This document shows positions 47,547 to 57,119 of a DNA stretch of 64,000 nucleotides, piece by piece. The stretch is taken from the NCBI RefSeq assembly GCF_001676875.1, contig NZ_JYKA01000005.1:124001-188000 (forward strand), read 5' to 3'. The first letter of the stretch is position 1; each line of letters opens with the position of its first letter. Origin of the DNA: Chromobacterium subtsugae (GTDB taxonomy: Bacteria; Pseudomonadota; Gammaproteobacteria; Burkholderiales; Chromobacteriaceae). The notes under the pieces are model-generated. The model was given only the letters and a program-made list of their open reading frames with translations. It was not told where the DNA came from and did no database searches. Both the position numbers and the translations under genes were made by a program.

Positions 47547-48806
47547 TCATTTGACCCGCAATATCTGGTCCAGCCGGGTGGAGTAGCAAGGTGAGCGCTG
47601 ATCCTGGCGCATCTCCCAGTTTTTCGTCAGCGCTTCAGCTCCCAGCCGCAGGCTGTTGCGGCCGTATTCGCGGTTGATCGCGTCCATGGTTTGCATCAGC
47701 TTTTGCCGGCGCGGGTCGGGCGCCTGCTGAAACAGATCGGTCTGGCGAATGCCGCGCGGCGAGATTTCCATCAGGATCACGCCCGCTTTCTGGTAAAGCA
47801 GCCCACGCCGGTAGACCGCGCGCAGGCCGGCGAGCGCGGCGCGCGCCAGCGTTATGGTATCGTCGCTGGGCTGCGCCAGCGGCATGGCGACATAGCCGTT
47901 GTAGGGGGCGCCCAGGAAGGGGCTGGTGCGTATGCTCACCGCCACCAGCCCGGCCACGCTGTTCTGCTGGCGCAGCTTTTCCGCGGCATGGCTGACGTGG
48001 TGGCTGATGGCGGCCGCCAGCACGTTCAGGTCGCGCGGTTTTTCGCCGAAGGAGCGGCTGGATAGGATTTGCTGCCGGGCCGGCGCCACTTCGCCCAGCC
48101 GCAGGCAGTTGACGCCGTTCAGCTCCGCCACGGTGCGTTCCAGCGTCACGCTGAACTGGCGGCGGATCTGATGCGGATCGGCCTGTTTCAGCTGCAGGGC
48201 GGTATGGATCCCCAGAACTTCCAGTTTGCCCGCCAGCCGCGGGCCGACGCCCCAAACCTTGCCCGCCGGCAGCGTGGCCATCATCGCGTCGGCGTCCGCC
48301 GCGGACAGCCAGTCCCAGGAAAACACGCCGTCCCAACGCGGTTGTTTCTTGGCGATGTGGTTGGCCAGCTTGGCCAGGGTTTTGCTCGGCCCCAGCCCGA
48401 CGCAGGCGGGGATGCCGATGCGGCGCAGCACGTCGCCGCGCATGCGCCGGGCCAGCGCCTCGGCGTCCGCCACGCCGGTGAGATCGAGGAAGCATTCGTC
48501 TATCGAGTACACTTCCTGGCCGGGCGCGTGGCCGGCCAGGATGGCCATCATGCGCCGGCTCATGTCGCCGTACAGCGTGTAGTTGGAGCTGAACACCGTC
48601 ACGCCGTGATGCTTGCAAAGGCCGGCGATTTCGAAAAAGGGGCCGAACATCCGCAAGCCCAGCGCCTTCGCCTCCGCGCTGGCGGCCACCACGCAACCGT
48701 CGTTATTGCTCAGCACCACGATGGGTTTGCCGGCCAGGTCGGGCCGAAACACCCTTTCGCAGCTGGCGTAGAAGTTGTTGCCATCCACCAGCGCGTACTG
48801 GCTCAT
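47547..48806 (-). CDS. umuC: DNA polymerase V catalytic subunit UmuC
   Basis: 419-residue Y-family translesion polymerase (E. coli UmuC 422). Catalytic motifs are [15 protein letters not shown] with the first Asp and [10 protein letters not shown] with the Asp-Glu pair; helix-hairpin-helix and little-finger domains follow, with the UmuC-specific C-terminal region. The frame runs on upstream to 49169 inside umuD, but the ATG at 48806 with GAGGAAAT is the start and overlaps the umuD stop (ATGA). With UmuD' it copies damaged DNA in the SOS response. Confidence 0.95.
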   Translation of the reverse strand: MSQYALVDGNNFYASCERVFRPDLAGKPIVVLSNNDGCVVAASAEAKALGLRMFGPFFEIAGLCKHHGVTVFSSNYTLYGDMSRRMMAILAGHAPGQEVYSIDECFLDLTGVADAEALARRMRGDVLRRIGIPACVGLGPSKTLAKLANHIAKKQPRWDGVFSWDWLSAADADAMMATLPAGKVWGVGPRLAGKLEVLGIHTALQLKQADPHQIRRQFSVTLERTVAELNGVNCLRLGEVAPARQQILSSRSFGEKPRDLNVLAAAISHHVSHAAEKLRQQNSVAGLVAVSIRTSPFLGAPYNGYVAMPLAQPSDDTITLARAALAGLRAVYRRGLLYQKAGVILMEISPRGIRQTDLFQQAPDPRRQKLMQTMDAINREYGRNSLRLGAEALTKNWEMRQDQRSPCYSTRLDQILRVK

Positions 48807-49231
48807 CGGAATTTCCTCACGCAGGCGGTCACCACCCCCCAGATTTGCAGCTCCTGCCCGGCGGCGGGCACGATGGCGGGGTAGGCCGGGTTTTCCGCCA
48901 GCAGCATCCAGCGGCCGTTTTTGCCATGCAGGCGCTTGACGGTGAATTCGCCGTCCATCGTCGCCACCACGATATCGCCATGGACGGGGGGCAAGCCCTT
49001 GTCCACCACCAACAGGTCGTCTTCCAGAATGCCCGCGTCGCGCATCGAATCGCCGGCCACCCGCACCATGAAGGTGGCGGGCGGGTCGGATACCAGATAG
49101 GCCTGCAGGTCGATGCTGGCGTCCATGCAGTCGCTGGCCGGCGATGGAAAACCGGCGCGCACCGGACATAGCGCCAGCGGAAGCGGGCGGGCGGCGGCCG
49201 ACGGGCGGAGAGAGAGGGGGAAGGTGTTCAT
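48803..49231 (-). CDS. umuD: SOS mutagenesis protein UmuD, self-cleaving
   Basis: 142-residue LexA/UmuD-type S24 peptidase (E. coli UmuD 139). The self-cleavage bond is A26-G27 before FPSP (E. coli Cys-Gly; here Ala-Gly as in LexA). The catalytic dyad is S62 (AGDSM) and K99 (GEFTVKRL). Cleavage releases UmuD' that joins UmuC. No clear Shine-Dalgarno precedes ATG 49231; a strong palindrome sits just upstream. Confidence 0.95.
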   Translation of the reverse strand: MNTFPLSLRPSAAARPLPLALCPVRAGFPSPASDCMDASIDLQAYLVSDPPATFMVRVAGDSMRDAGILEDDLLVVDKGLPPVHGDIVVATMDGEFTVKRLHGKNGRWMLLAENPAYPAIVPAAGQELQIWGVVTACVRKFR

Positions 49232-49240
49232 GCGCTGCGC

Positions 49241-49266
49241 AATTTGAAAATGTACAAATTCAAATT
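49241..49266. promoter_or_regulatory. Palindromic operator candidate upstream of umuDC
   Basis: A 26-base dyad: AATTTGAA pairs with TTCAAATT, and the centre TGTACA is itself palindromic on the same axis, leaving two mismatched pairs. It lies 10 bases before the umuD ATG, overlapping where promoter and leader must be. SOS control by LexA is expected for umuDC; this site does not match the E. coli CTGT-N8-ACAG box, so it would be another LexA specificity or a different repressor. Confidence 0.65.
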
Positions 49267-49312
49267 ACGCCATTTTCTTACCGTTGGCAAATCCTGAGCC
49301 TGCGCGGTCGGC

Positions 49313-52174
49313 TCAGCCTACCCGCTGCAGCCGGTAGGTGTCGCGGCCGGCGTCCTTGGCGCGGTAAAGGCTCTCGTCGGCGATTTCCAGCAGGCGTTCC
49401 GGCGTGATGTCCGGGGTAAGGGCGAAGGCGATGCCTATGCTGGTGGACATGCGCAGCGTCTGCCGGTTGAGCTCGACATCCCGGCGCACCGCCGCCAGCA
49501 GCTTTTCCACCACGCTGACCGCGGTGCGCTCGGCGTCCAGGCCGATCAGCAGGATGACAAACTCGTCGCCGCCGAAGCGGGCGACGTGGTCGGTGGCGCG
49601 CACATTGCCGCGCAGACGGCGGGCGAATTCGCGGATCAGTTCGTCGCCGGCGGCATGGCCCAGGGTGTCGTTGACCTGCTTGAAGTGGTCGATGTCCAGA
49701 AACAGCAGCGCCAGCGCCTGGCGCTTCATGTAGTGGTGCTTGATCTCGTCGCCCAGCAGCTCCATGAAGGCGGAGCGGTTGAGCAGGCCGGTCATCGCGT
49801 CCTGCGTCACCTGGCTGCGCAGCTGGATTTCCCGCGCCCGCGCCTGGGTGATGTCCCAGATCATCACGTAAAAGCCCGACACCGAGCCGTCGGCGTGTTG
49901 CTGCGGGATGTAGCGGCCTTCCACATAGCGGCTTTCGCCGCGGACGTCCATTTCCTGCTCGAATGAAACCGCTTCGCCGGCCAGCGCCTTGCCGACATGG
50001 GGCAGGACCGCCGCGTAGGCGTCCTCGCCCAGGAAATCGCGCATGCGCATGGAAATGATTTGCTCCGGCCCGATGCCGAACAGCCGCATATAGGCCTTGT
50101 TGCAATAGCGGTAGCACTCTTCCCGGTCGACGAAGGCCACCAGCGCGGGGATGGAGTCGGTCACGGTTTTGAGCAGCGCTTCGCGCAGCACCAGATCGAG
50201 TTCGGCCAGCTTGCGCTGTGTGATGTCGCGCACGCTGACGCTGACGCTATCGCCGGCGCGGACGATTTCATGGTGGATCCAGGCGGGGTGCGAGGCGTCG
50301 AACACCTTGGGCACCTCTTCGGAGATGGCGTTGCCGGTTTCGATCACCTTCTTGTAGCTGTCGAAGTAATTGGGTATCCGGTAATCGGCCATCAGCCGCT
50401 TGAGCCTGCGGCCTATGGCTTCGTCGCGGCGCAGGTGCCACATCCGCTCCGCCTCGGCGTTGATGTAGACCACGTGGAAATCCTCCACTTCGCCGCCGGC
50501 GCCGCGCAGCGCCTCCATGATGATGAAGGCGTCCATATTGGCCTCGGCGGCATTGCGAAAGCGTTCCGCCGCCAATTCGGCCATCCGGTTGGACTGCAAT
50601 ACTTCATGCAGCAGCGGATGGGTGCGCCAGCGCAGGATCAGCGATCCCAGCGTCACCATCGCCAGCATGATCAGCGCGCTGGTTTCCAGGTCTTGCCGGA
50701 TCGGCTCCATCAGGTCGGCCACCCGGATCTTGTAGCTGAAGGCCAGGCCGGTGCTGCCGACCGGCTCGTAGGCGCCGATCACGTTGCGGCCGGAGTAGTC
50801 GATGGTGTGCAGGGTGCCGCGTTGGCCGGAGAACGCCGGCCAGACGGTGAAGCGCGGGATATTGCCGGCCAGCGGGATGGTACTGCCCTTGTCCTGCGGC
50901 GACTGCGAAAAGCAGCGCAGGTAGCGGCTGTCGCGTCCGCACAGCGAGTAAATGCCGCTCAGGCCGCGGCTGGGCGCGGTGTCGGCGACGATGCGGTCGA
51001 ACATGTCCAGCCGCTGCTCCAGCAGCAGCCGCGCGCTGCCGCCGGAGGTGCGGTAGGTGTCCACGGTGCGGTACAGGTAGTGGCCATTCCATAGCAGAAG
51101 GGCGCCGGCAGGGGAGTTTAGCGCCACCGACTGGCGCGGCCGGTTTTCGAAATAGCCGACCTGCACCAGCGTGCGGCCGGCGCTGTCCTGTATCGCGATG
51201 CCGTTCAGGTTCATGTGGTTCAGCGCCGCCAGCTTGGCGCCGGCGCCGGCGTCCACATGGCCGCTGCTTGCGGCCTCCAGCAGCGCCTGCATGTCCGGGC
51301 GTTGGTACAGGCGGCGGGCGATGTCGTTGCTGATATTGAATTGGGCATCCAGCAAGGCGGCGCGTTGCCGCGCGCTGTACAGCATCACCGTGCGCAGGCT
51401 TTGCTCGTGCGCGTTGCTGGAAATGCGGTAAACCAGCAGGCCAGTGGCGAGCGAAATGGCCACCAGCAGCGCGGTGGCGGTGAGAGAGGCCGAGTTGGCC
51501 AGGTCCTGCGAGCGCAAATGGCGGCGCGGCTCCAATCGCGTCAACGAGTACAGCCCCAGGCTGGCGATCATGACGCCGGCTGCGGTGAGCAGCGCCATCC
51601 GGGCCACCGTGCCCCAGCTGTACAGCAACTCCAGGCTGATCAAGTAGGCCGCGGCGCCCAGAACCCCCAGCAGCAGGGCGAAGGCGGCGCAGGCGCGCGC
51701 TGCCCGCCGCCAGCCGGCGTGGCCGGGCAGCAGGCATAGCCCGGCGCCCAGCGCTAGCAGCGCCAGCGCGGTGGAGGGCGCCATCCGCCCCGGGTGGGGC
51801 ACCAGATCGTGCTTCCAGGCATGCAGGCGCGGAAAATCTATCCACCAGGTCTGCCCGCTGGCGTGCTCCAGCAATACCAGAACAGCGATGGCCAGCGTCA
51901 GCGCGGCCAGCAGGCGGTGCGCTTGCCAGCGGGGCCGCCACAGCGCCAGCCCCAGGCCCAATCCATACAAAACCAGACAGACAGCAGTGGATATCACCAT
52001 GTGGACATTGTCCGGCAAAATGGATTCCGAATGCGCCAGCCAGCCGGCGATCACGCTAGCGCCCAGCAAAACCAGAGCCAGGCTGGCTACGCAGATCAGC
52101 AGCCGATGCCGGCGGTGAAGCAGTTGGCGCCGGAATTCGGCGATCGACAGGCTTATTTTGGGCACCGCTTCCAT
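49313..52174 (-). CDS. Membrane-bound diguanylate cyclase with PAS domains
   Basis: 953 residues. Six to eight N-terminal membrane helices (about 20-220), an extracytoplasmic sensor region (about 245-500) bounded by helices near 230 and 505, two PAS domains (about 540-660 and 670-800), and a C-terminal GGDEF domain. The active motif GGDEF is intact near 868, and the inhibitory RxxD site (RATD) lies five residues before it, so the enzyme should make cyclic di-GMP and be product-inhibited. No EAL domain. Stands alone on the - strand. Confidence 0.9.
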   Translation of the reverse strand: MEAVPKISLSIAEFRRQLLHRRHRLLICVASLALVLLGASVIAGWLAHSESILPDNVHMVISTAVCLVLYGLGLGLALWRPRWQAHRLLAALTLAIAVLVLLEHASGQTWWIDFPRLHAWKHDLVPHPGRMAPSTALALLALGAGLCLLPGHAGWRRAARACAAFALLLGVLGAAAYLISLELLYSWGTVARMALLTAAGVMIASLGLYSLTRLEPRRHLRSQDLANSASLTATALLVAISLATGLLVYRISSNAHEQSLRTVMLYSARQRAALLDAQFNISNDIARRLYQRPDMQALLEAASSGHVDAGAGAKLAALNHMNLNGIAIQDSAGRTLVQVGYFENRPRQSVALNSPAGALLLWNGHYLYRTVDTYRTSGGSARLLLEQRLDMFDRIVADTAPSRGLSGIYSLCGRDSRYLRCFSQSPQDKGSTIPLAGNIPRFTVWPAFSGQRGTLHTIDYSGRNVIGAYEPVGSTGLAFSYKIRVADLMEPIRQDLETSALIMLAMVTLGSLILRWRTHPLLHEVLQSNRMAELAAERFRNAAEANMDAFIIMEALRGAGGEVEDFHVVYINAEAERMWHLRRDEAIGRRLKRLMADYRIPNYFDSYKKVIETGNAISEEVPKVFDASHPAWIHHEIVRAGDSVSVSVRDITQRKLAELDLVLREALLKTVTDSIPALVAFVDREECYRYCNKAYMRLFGIGPEQIISMRMRDFLGEDAYAAVLPHVGKALAGEAVSFEQEMDVRGESRYVEGRYIPQQHADGSVSGFYVMIWDITQARAREIQLRSQVTQDAMTGLLNRSAFMELLGDEIKHHYMKRQALALLFLDIDHFKQVNDTLGHAAGDELIREFARRLRGNVRATDHVARFGGDEFVILLIGLDAERTAVSVVEKLLAAVRRDVELNRQTLRMSTSIGIAFALTPDITPERLLEIADESLYRAKDAGRDTYRLQRVG

Positions 52175-52383
52175 TGGGTAAGCCGATAGTGAAGGTCTCT
52201 AAGCCGAATGTTAGGACAAATACGCGGCGCGGGACGGGGTGCGGTAAGTGAAATTACATACCCACCGTCGGATCATGTGCTTGTCCGATGATTTGCGGCA
52301 AAACATTCCATGGGTATAAATTGCGAGGCAGGCGGATCCGCGTCAAGACGGCAGCCTCCCACCATGGAAAGAGAGAAACCATC

Positions 52384-53790
52384 ATGCAAGCATCCAGGCA
52401 ACCGCAGGCTGGGCTGATCGAGCGCCGGTCGATAGATTTCATTCCCGAAGACGAACGCCACGGGCGGGTTTTCAGCCAGTTCACCCTGTGGCTGGCGGCC
52501 AATCTGCAGATCACCGCGGTGATGACCGGCGCGCTGGCAGTAGTGCTGGGCGGCGATGTGTTCTGGTCCATCGTTGGCCTGCTATTGGGGCAGGCGCTGG
52601 GCGGAACGGTGATGGCGCTGCACGGCGCCCAGGGGCCGCGGCTGGGCTTGCCGCAGATGGTGGCCAGCCGCGCCCAGTTCGGAATCAAGGGCGCGGTGCT
52701 GCCGCTGGCGCTGGCCTGCGTGATGTATCTGGGTTTCAACGCCACCGGCATGGTGCTGTCCGGCCAGGCGCTGGGTCAATTGCTGAGCATCAGCGACCGC
52801 GCCGGCATCGTGTTGTTCGCGCTGACGGTGCTGGCTGCCGCCGCGTTGGGTTATCGCGCCATCCACAAGCTGGGACGCTACGCCAGCGCGCTGGGCCTGC
52901 TGGCTTTTCTGTACTTGTTTGTCCGGCTGGCCGCCGGTGTCGACCTGCCGGCGCTGGCATTGACGCACAAGCACTTCGATCCGGCCGCCTTCCTGACGGC
53001 CGTGTCGCTGTCCGCCTCGTGGCAGATCGCTTTCGCGCCATATGTGTCCGACTATTCCCGTTATCTGCCTTCCGCCACCTCGCCGTTCTGGACCGCTTTG
53101 GCGATAGGCCTGGGCTCAGGGCTGGGCGCGCAGATCGCCATGTCGCTGGGCGTGCTGGTGGCGGCGGTGGGCGGCGCGGCTTTCCGCGGCCATGAAGTAG
53201 CGTATTTTGTCGGCTTGGGGGCCAGCGGCGCCATCGCCTCCGGCCTGTTTTTCTGCGTGGCCTTCGGCAAAGTCACCATTTCTACGCTGAACGCTTACGG
53301 TGGTTTCATGTGTTGCAGCGCCATCGCTTCATCCTTGGGCGGGGCGCAGGCGACAATCGGGCAGCGGCGGCGCTGGGCGACGGTGGCCGCCATGGTGTTG
53401 GCGTCGGCGTGCATCGCGATCCTAGCCCAGCATGGCTTCCTGTCGCTGTTCAAATCCTTCTTGCTGTTTTTGCTGGCTTTCTTTACGCCATGGAGCGCCA
53501 TCAACTTGGTGGATTTCTACCTGATCGCCGGCGGCAAGGCGGACGCGGCGGCGTTGGCCGACCCGCAGGGCAGGTACGCCGGCTGCGACTGGACCGGCAT
53601 GGGCGTGTACCTGGCGGGCATCCTGTTGCAGCTGCCCTTCATCGACTGCGCCTTCTTCACCGGCCCGGTCGCCAAGCTGCTGGGCGGAGCGGACATTTCC
53701 TGGCTGGTAGGCTGGCTGGCCCCGGCGGCGCTCTACTACTGGCTGCGCCGGCCACAACGCCGGCACGTGGTGTCCGGCGCCATGCGCTGA
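52384..53790 (+). CDS. NCS1-family nucleobase permease (cytosine/purine type)
   Basis: 468-residue transporter with twelve predicted membrane helices. The N-terminal RSIDFIPEDERHG and following segment, and the GLPQMVASRAQFGIKGAVL stretch, match the Nucleobase:Cation Symporter-1 family (CodB, PurP/Fcy, HMP and allantoin permeases). The ATG at 52384 is chosen within a longer open frame; GGAAAGAGAG lies upstream. No deaminase or pyrimidine gene is adjacent, and no riboswitch of known type was recognised in the 209-base gap before it, so the substrate stays open. Confidence 0.87.
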   Translation: MQASRQPQAGLIERRSIDFIPEDERHGRVFSQFTLWLAANLQITAVMTGALAVVLGGDVFWSIVGLLLGQALGGTVMALHGAQGPRLGLPQMVASRAQFGIKGAVLPLALACVMYLGFNATGMVLSGQALGQLLSISDRAGIVLFALTVLAAAALGYRAIHKLGRYASALGLLAFLYLFVRLAAGVDLPALALTHKHFDPAAFLTAVSLSASWQIAFAPYVSDYSRYLPSATSPFWTALAIGLGSGLGAQIAMSLGVLVAAVGGAAFRGHEVAYFVGLGASGAIASGLFFCVAFGKVTISTLNAYGGFMCCSAIASSLGGAQATIGQRRRWATVAAMVLASACIAILAQHGFLSLFKSFLLFLLAFFTPWSAINLVDFYLIAGGKADAAALADPQGRYAGCDWTGMGVYLAGILLQLPFIDCAFFTGPVAKLLGGADISWLVGWLAPAALYYWLRRPQRRHVVSGAMR

Positions 53791-53836
53791 GCCAGCCGGG
53801 CAGGCGCCACGGTATTCGGAGCGCCCGTCTTGCGAA

Positions 53837-55066
53837 TCACCATAGAGGCTGGGCCGAAGGGCAGGGCGGCGCCACTGGGGCGTTGCTGCCGGTATCGAGG
53901 AAACCGTCGCTGATCCAGTGGCCGGCTGCGGTGCGGTTCCAGATGTCGGTGCGGCCCCATACGCCGTTCACCATCTCGCCGCGGACATGGCATTGCAGCG
54001 CCACCTGCTCCCCGCGGGCCGCCGAGCCCGCGACGTCGGCGCTCAGGCTGGGCGCGCGGCGCAGGTTGACGCGGCTGTCGCCGTTGCCGGGCGTGGCGAT
54101 GCCGCTGACGCCTCCCGGTGCTGGAGTAGAGTCGCCAGCGCCGTAGTTGACTAGCCGGCCGCCGACATTCACCCGGTTGCCATTGCGCTGCGCGTAGCCT
54201 TGGTAGGCGCGGTTGCCGGCGAAAAACTGCCAGCCGCCGATCTGCTTGCGGTGCACCGGCTCGGCCTGTCCCTGATGGATCAGGGAAAAGTGCACATGGG
54301 GGCCGGTGGTGCTGCCGCCGCAAGGCAAGCCGTTGCCTATCGTGCCGAGATACGCGCCCTTGGCCACCCGCTGGCCATCCGGCGCGGCGCTGAGCTTGAC
54401 CATGTGGTAGTAGGTGGTCGAGTAGCCGTTGTCGTGCACCAGCTTGACCAGCGCGCTGCCGTTGCGCACGCAGCTTTTGTAGATGACGCCGGCCAGCGGC
54501 GCCAGCACCCGCCCATCGCCGCCGGCGAAATCTATCGAATCGTAGGGCTGGCTTTCGCCGCTGTAGCCATGCGCGCCGCCGGTCAGGCTCCAGGCGGCGC
54601 CTTCCTGCCAGGGCAGGCCCAGGCCGGTGGCGTCCGGCGCCAGCCGTTTGCCGCGGGCAGCCTGGCTTTGCCAGGCGCGCAGCTCATCATTGCTCAGCCA
54701 ACCTGCCGGCGCGGCGGCCAGCAGCGCGGCGAATGCCTCGCTGCCTTCCGGCGCCACTTGCCAGCCTTGCGGCGTTTGGCGCGCCAGGAACTGGCGGGAT
54801 GGCGGCACCATGTCCGCCGCCGCGTCGCCGGCAAGCATCGGCAGCGGCTGGGTGAGCGCGCCCAGCACCCACAGGCGGTCCGCGCTGACGCGGCTCTCTT
54901 CCACTAATGGTTCCAGGACCTGTTTGGCCAAGGACGGCTGCGGCGCGAACGCGGCGATAGCTGCCTGGCGCAGCGACAGGTCGCTGGTCTCGGCCGCGGC
55001 GAAAGCGGCTGGCGCCGCCAACATGGCGATCCAGGAGGACAGGCGGGCAATGGCGGGTTTCATCAT
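53837..55066 (-). CDS. Secreted M23-family zinc peptidase, LasA-like
   Basis: 409 residues with a signal peptide (about 1-25), a propeptide-like region (about 30-175), an M23 peptidase domain with the zinc ligands of GGAHGYSG, SIDFAGG and GPHVHFSL, and a C-terminal SH3b-like domain with TDIWNR near the end. LasA and beta-lytic proteases cut Gly-Gly bonds in peptidoglycan cross-bridges and elastin. Organisation fits a secreted staphylolytic enzyme. ATG 55066 has AAGGAG with 6-base spacing; a second Met follows directly. Confidence 0.88.
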   Translation of the reverse strand: MMKPAIARLSSWIAMLAAPAAFAAAETSDLSLRQAAIAAFAPQPSLAKQVLEPLVEESRVSADRLWVLGALTQPLPMLAGDAAADMVPPSRQFLARQTPQGWQVAPEGSEAFAALLAAAPAGWLSNDELRAWQSQAARGKRLAPDATGLGLPWQEGAAWSLTGGAHGYSGESQPYDSIDFAGGDGRVLAPLAGVIYKSCVRNGSALVKLVHDNGYSTTYYHMVKLSAAPDGQRVAKGAYLGTIGNGLPCGGSTTGPHVHFSLIHQGQAEPVHRKQIGGWQFFAGNRAYQGYAQRNGNRVNVGGRLVNYGAGDSTPAPGGVSGIATPGNGDSRVNLRRAPSLSADVAGSAARGEQVALQCHVRGEMVNGVWGRTDIWNRTAAGHWISDGFLDTGSNAPVAPPCPSAQPLW

Positions 55067-55303
55067 TACGGGCTCCTTGTCTGGTGGCAATGGCCGGCCA
55101 TGTGCCGGCCATTGCCACCATATGGGGAGCGGTTGCTATTTTCATCTGGCCTTAAGAGGTGGGCGGGCGCGGGGAACCTTTTGCCGCGGCGCGCTTTGCT
55201 TGCGTGGATGGCCTGGGTGATCCCGACGGCCAATGGGGCTATCATGTTCTGGCAAACTGGCCATCGTGCCTGTCGTTCAACTCGACTCAACTCGACCCTC
55301 TTC

Positions 55304-56056
55304 ATGGCCAAACCGATCAGCGTGATGACGTACAACATCCACAAAGGCATGTCGCCGCTGAATCGGCACCTGCGGGTGGAGGACATGGCTGACGCGTTGG
55401 CCGAACTGGCGCCAGACATGCTGTTTTTGCAGGAAGTGCAGGGAAAGAACCTGGAGCGGGCCTTGCGGCACCAGCGCTGGCCGGCGCAGCCGCAGCACCA
55501 TTTTCTGGCCAACCGGCTGTCGCACCGGGCGGTGTATGGTCTGAACGCCGCCTATGACCACGGCCATCACGGCAATGCCTTGCTGACGCGCTTCGCGGTG
55601 CGCGAGTGGTGCAACCGCGACATTTCCGTCAATCGCTTTGAAAGCCGCGGCGTGCTGCAGTGCGTGCTGCAGCCGGATGGCTGGCCGCAGCCGGTGGTGG
55701 CGCTGTGCGGCCATTTCAATCTGCTGGCGGCGGATAGGCGCAAGCAGTACCTGGGTTTGGCCAGCTATGTGCAGCAGGCCATCGCCGAGGATTTGCCGCT
55801 GATCCTGGCTGGCGATTTCAACGACTGGCGTGGCGAGGCCAGCGCGCTGCTGTACCGCGAGCTGGGGTTGGAAGAGGCGTTTTTGCAGACTCGCGGCGCG
55901 CATGCGCAGAGTTTTCCGGCGCGGATGCCTATGCTGACATTGGACCGCATCTATGTGCGCGGCCTGAAGGTGGAGGCGGCGCGGGTCTTGTCGGGCCGGC
56001 CATGGTCGGGCTTGTCCGATCATCTGCCTTTATGCGCCGAAATACGCCCTTGCTAG
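55304..56056 (+). CDS. Endonuclease/exonuclease/phosphatase (EEP) family hydrolase, YbhP-like
   Basis: 250-residue metal-dependent hydrolase of the DNase I/sphingomyelinase-like fold. Motifs: MTYNIHKG, the Glu of LFLQEVQG, the catalytic LILAGDFNDW and the C-terminal SDHLPLCAEI. No signal peptide with this start. ATG 55304 lacks a clear ribosome binding site and the frame is open upstream, so a start further 5' is possible. Substrate (nucleic acid or phospholipid) is not evident. Confidence 0.85.
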   Translation: MAKPISVMTYNIHKGMSPLNRHLRVEDMADALAELAPDMLFLQEVQGKNLERALRHQRWPAQPQHHFLANRLSHRAVYGLNAAYDHGHHGNALLTRFAVREWCNRDISVNRFESRGVLQCVLQPDGWPQPVVALCGHFNLLAADRRKQYLGLASYVQQAIAEDLPLILAGDFNDWRGEASALLYRELGLEEAFLQTRGAHAQSFPARMPMLTLDRIYVRGLKVEAARVLSGRPWSGLSDHLPLCAEIRPC

Positions 56057-56128
56057 CCCGTTGCCGAGTCATTTTGATAACTAAAAAAACTATACAAATA
56101 ACTAGGCCACCGTAATTCATAGCGTTTT

Positions 56129-56156
56129 TTGCAATAACGCGACGGTTGCTTATAAT
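56129..56156 (+). promoter_or_regulatory. Sigma-70-type promoter of the metNIQ operon
   Basis: TTGCAA (56129-56134) and a perfect TATAAT (56151-56156) are 16 bases apart in an AT-rich patch. Transcription would begin near 56163, giving a leader of about 220 bases before metN. Confidence 0.75.
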
Positions 56157-56162
56157 TTTTCA

Positions 56163-56381
56163 AAAGGTGGTTGACGCTAAGCGAAAAAACATGTTCAATC
56201 TCAATCAAATTTATCGCCGATTTGAACACAGCTTGCGGGCGTAAAACAGCTAAAGCGTGGGTAAACAGACCCAGTCATCAGACCAACCTGTTTACAAGCA
56301 ATCTCCCGGACATTCCGAAGATTCCCACCGCAAAGCCCGCCGCAGCCATCGGCGGGCTTTATGCATCTGGGAGTGTTAGGA
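56163..56381 (+). promoter_or_regulatory. Structured mRNA leader of metNIQ, candidate regulatory RNA
   Basis: Three hairpins follow the promoter: TGTTCAA/TTGAACA (56192-56228), GTAAACAG/CTGTTTAC (56261-56295) and an 11-bp perfect GC-rich stem AAAGCCCGCCG/CGGCGGGCTTT (56332-56360) directly before the ribosome binding site GGGAG (56370-56374). The last stem could stop transcription or hide the ribosome binding site. It does not match a SAM, SAH or T-box pattern I know. Confidence 0.5.
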
Positions 56382-57119
56382 ATGATTCATCTGCAAAATG
56401 TCTGCAAGCGGTTTCCCAGCCCCGAAGGCGGCTGGTTCGATGCCGTGGCGGAAACCTCGCTGACCATCCACGCCGGAGAAGTCTTCGGCCTGATCGGCTT
56501 CTCCGGCGCTGGCAAGTCCACCTTGCTGCGCCTGATCAATCTGCTGGAGCGTCCGGACGCCGGCGCGGTGATCGTCGACGGCCAAGACCTTACCAGCCTG
56601 TCTCCCAAGCAATTGCGCGCCGCGCGGCAAAACATCGGCATGGTGTTCCAGCAGTTCAATCTGCTGGCCAACCGCACCGTGGCCGGCAATGTGGCCTTCC
56701 CGCTGGAGATCGCCGGCTGGAGCAAGGCCGACATCGAAAAGCGCGTGGCGGAATGCCTGGCCATCGTCGGCCTGGAAGACCGCGCCAACCACTACCCGGC
56801 CCAGCTGTCCGGCGGCCAAAAGCAACGCGTCGGCATCGCCCGCGCGCTGGCGCCCCGTCCGCACGTGATCCTGGCCGACGAGCCGACCTCCGCGCTCGAC
56901 CCCAAAACCACCCAGTCCATCCTGGACTGCTTGAAGGACATCAACGCCCGTTTCGGCGTGACGGTGGTGATCGTCACCCATGAAATGCATGTGGTGCGCA
57001 GCATTTGCCACCGCGCCGCGGTGCTCGATCAGGGCTGCGTGGTGGAAGTCGTCGATGTGAACAATCAAGAAGTGGCCGCCGATTCCGACTTGGCCCGCTC
57101 TTTGCTGGAGGCCGCGTAA
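56382..57119 (+). CDS. metN: Methionine ABC transporter ATP-binding protein MetN
   Basis: 245-residue ATPase of the D/L-methionine importer. Walker [10 protein letters not shown] (about 38-46), Q-loop, signature LSGGQKQR and Walker [13 protein letters not shown] are present. An ATG at 56361 is in frame, but ATG 56382 gives the normal N-terminus ([11 protein letters not shown]) and sits after GGGAG. Most MetN proteins (E. coli 343) have a C-terminal ACT-like domain that senses methionine; this one is too short to hold it. The stop overlaps metI by 1 base. Confidence 0.93.
   Translation: MIHLQNVCKRFPSPEGGWFDAVAETSLTIHAGEVFGLIGFSGAGKSTLLRLINLLERPDAGAVIVDGQDLTSLSPKQLRAARQNIGMVFQQFNLLANRTVAGNVAFPLEIAGWSKADIEKRVAECLAIVGLEDRANHYPAQLSGGQKQRVGIARALAPRPHVILADEPTSALDPKTTQSILDCLKDINARFGVTVVIVTHEMHVVRSICHRAAVLDQGCVVEVVDVNNQEVAADSDLARSLLEAA

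Noticed and set aside
52175-52383. Possible TPP or purine riboswitch before the nucleobase permease
   Set aside because: Looked for the TPP CTGAGA/ACCTGA blocks and a purine-type three-way junction; neither found.
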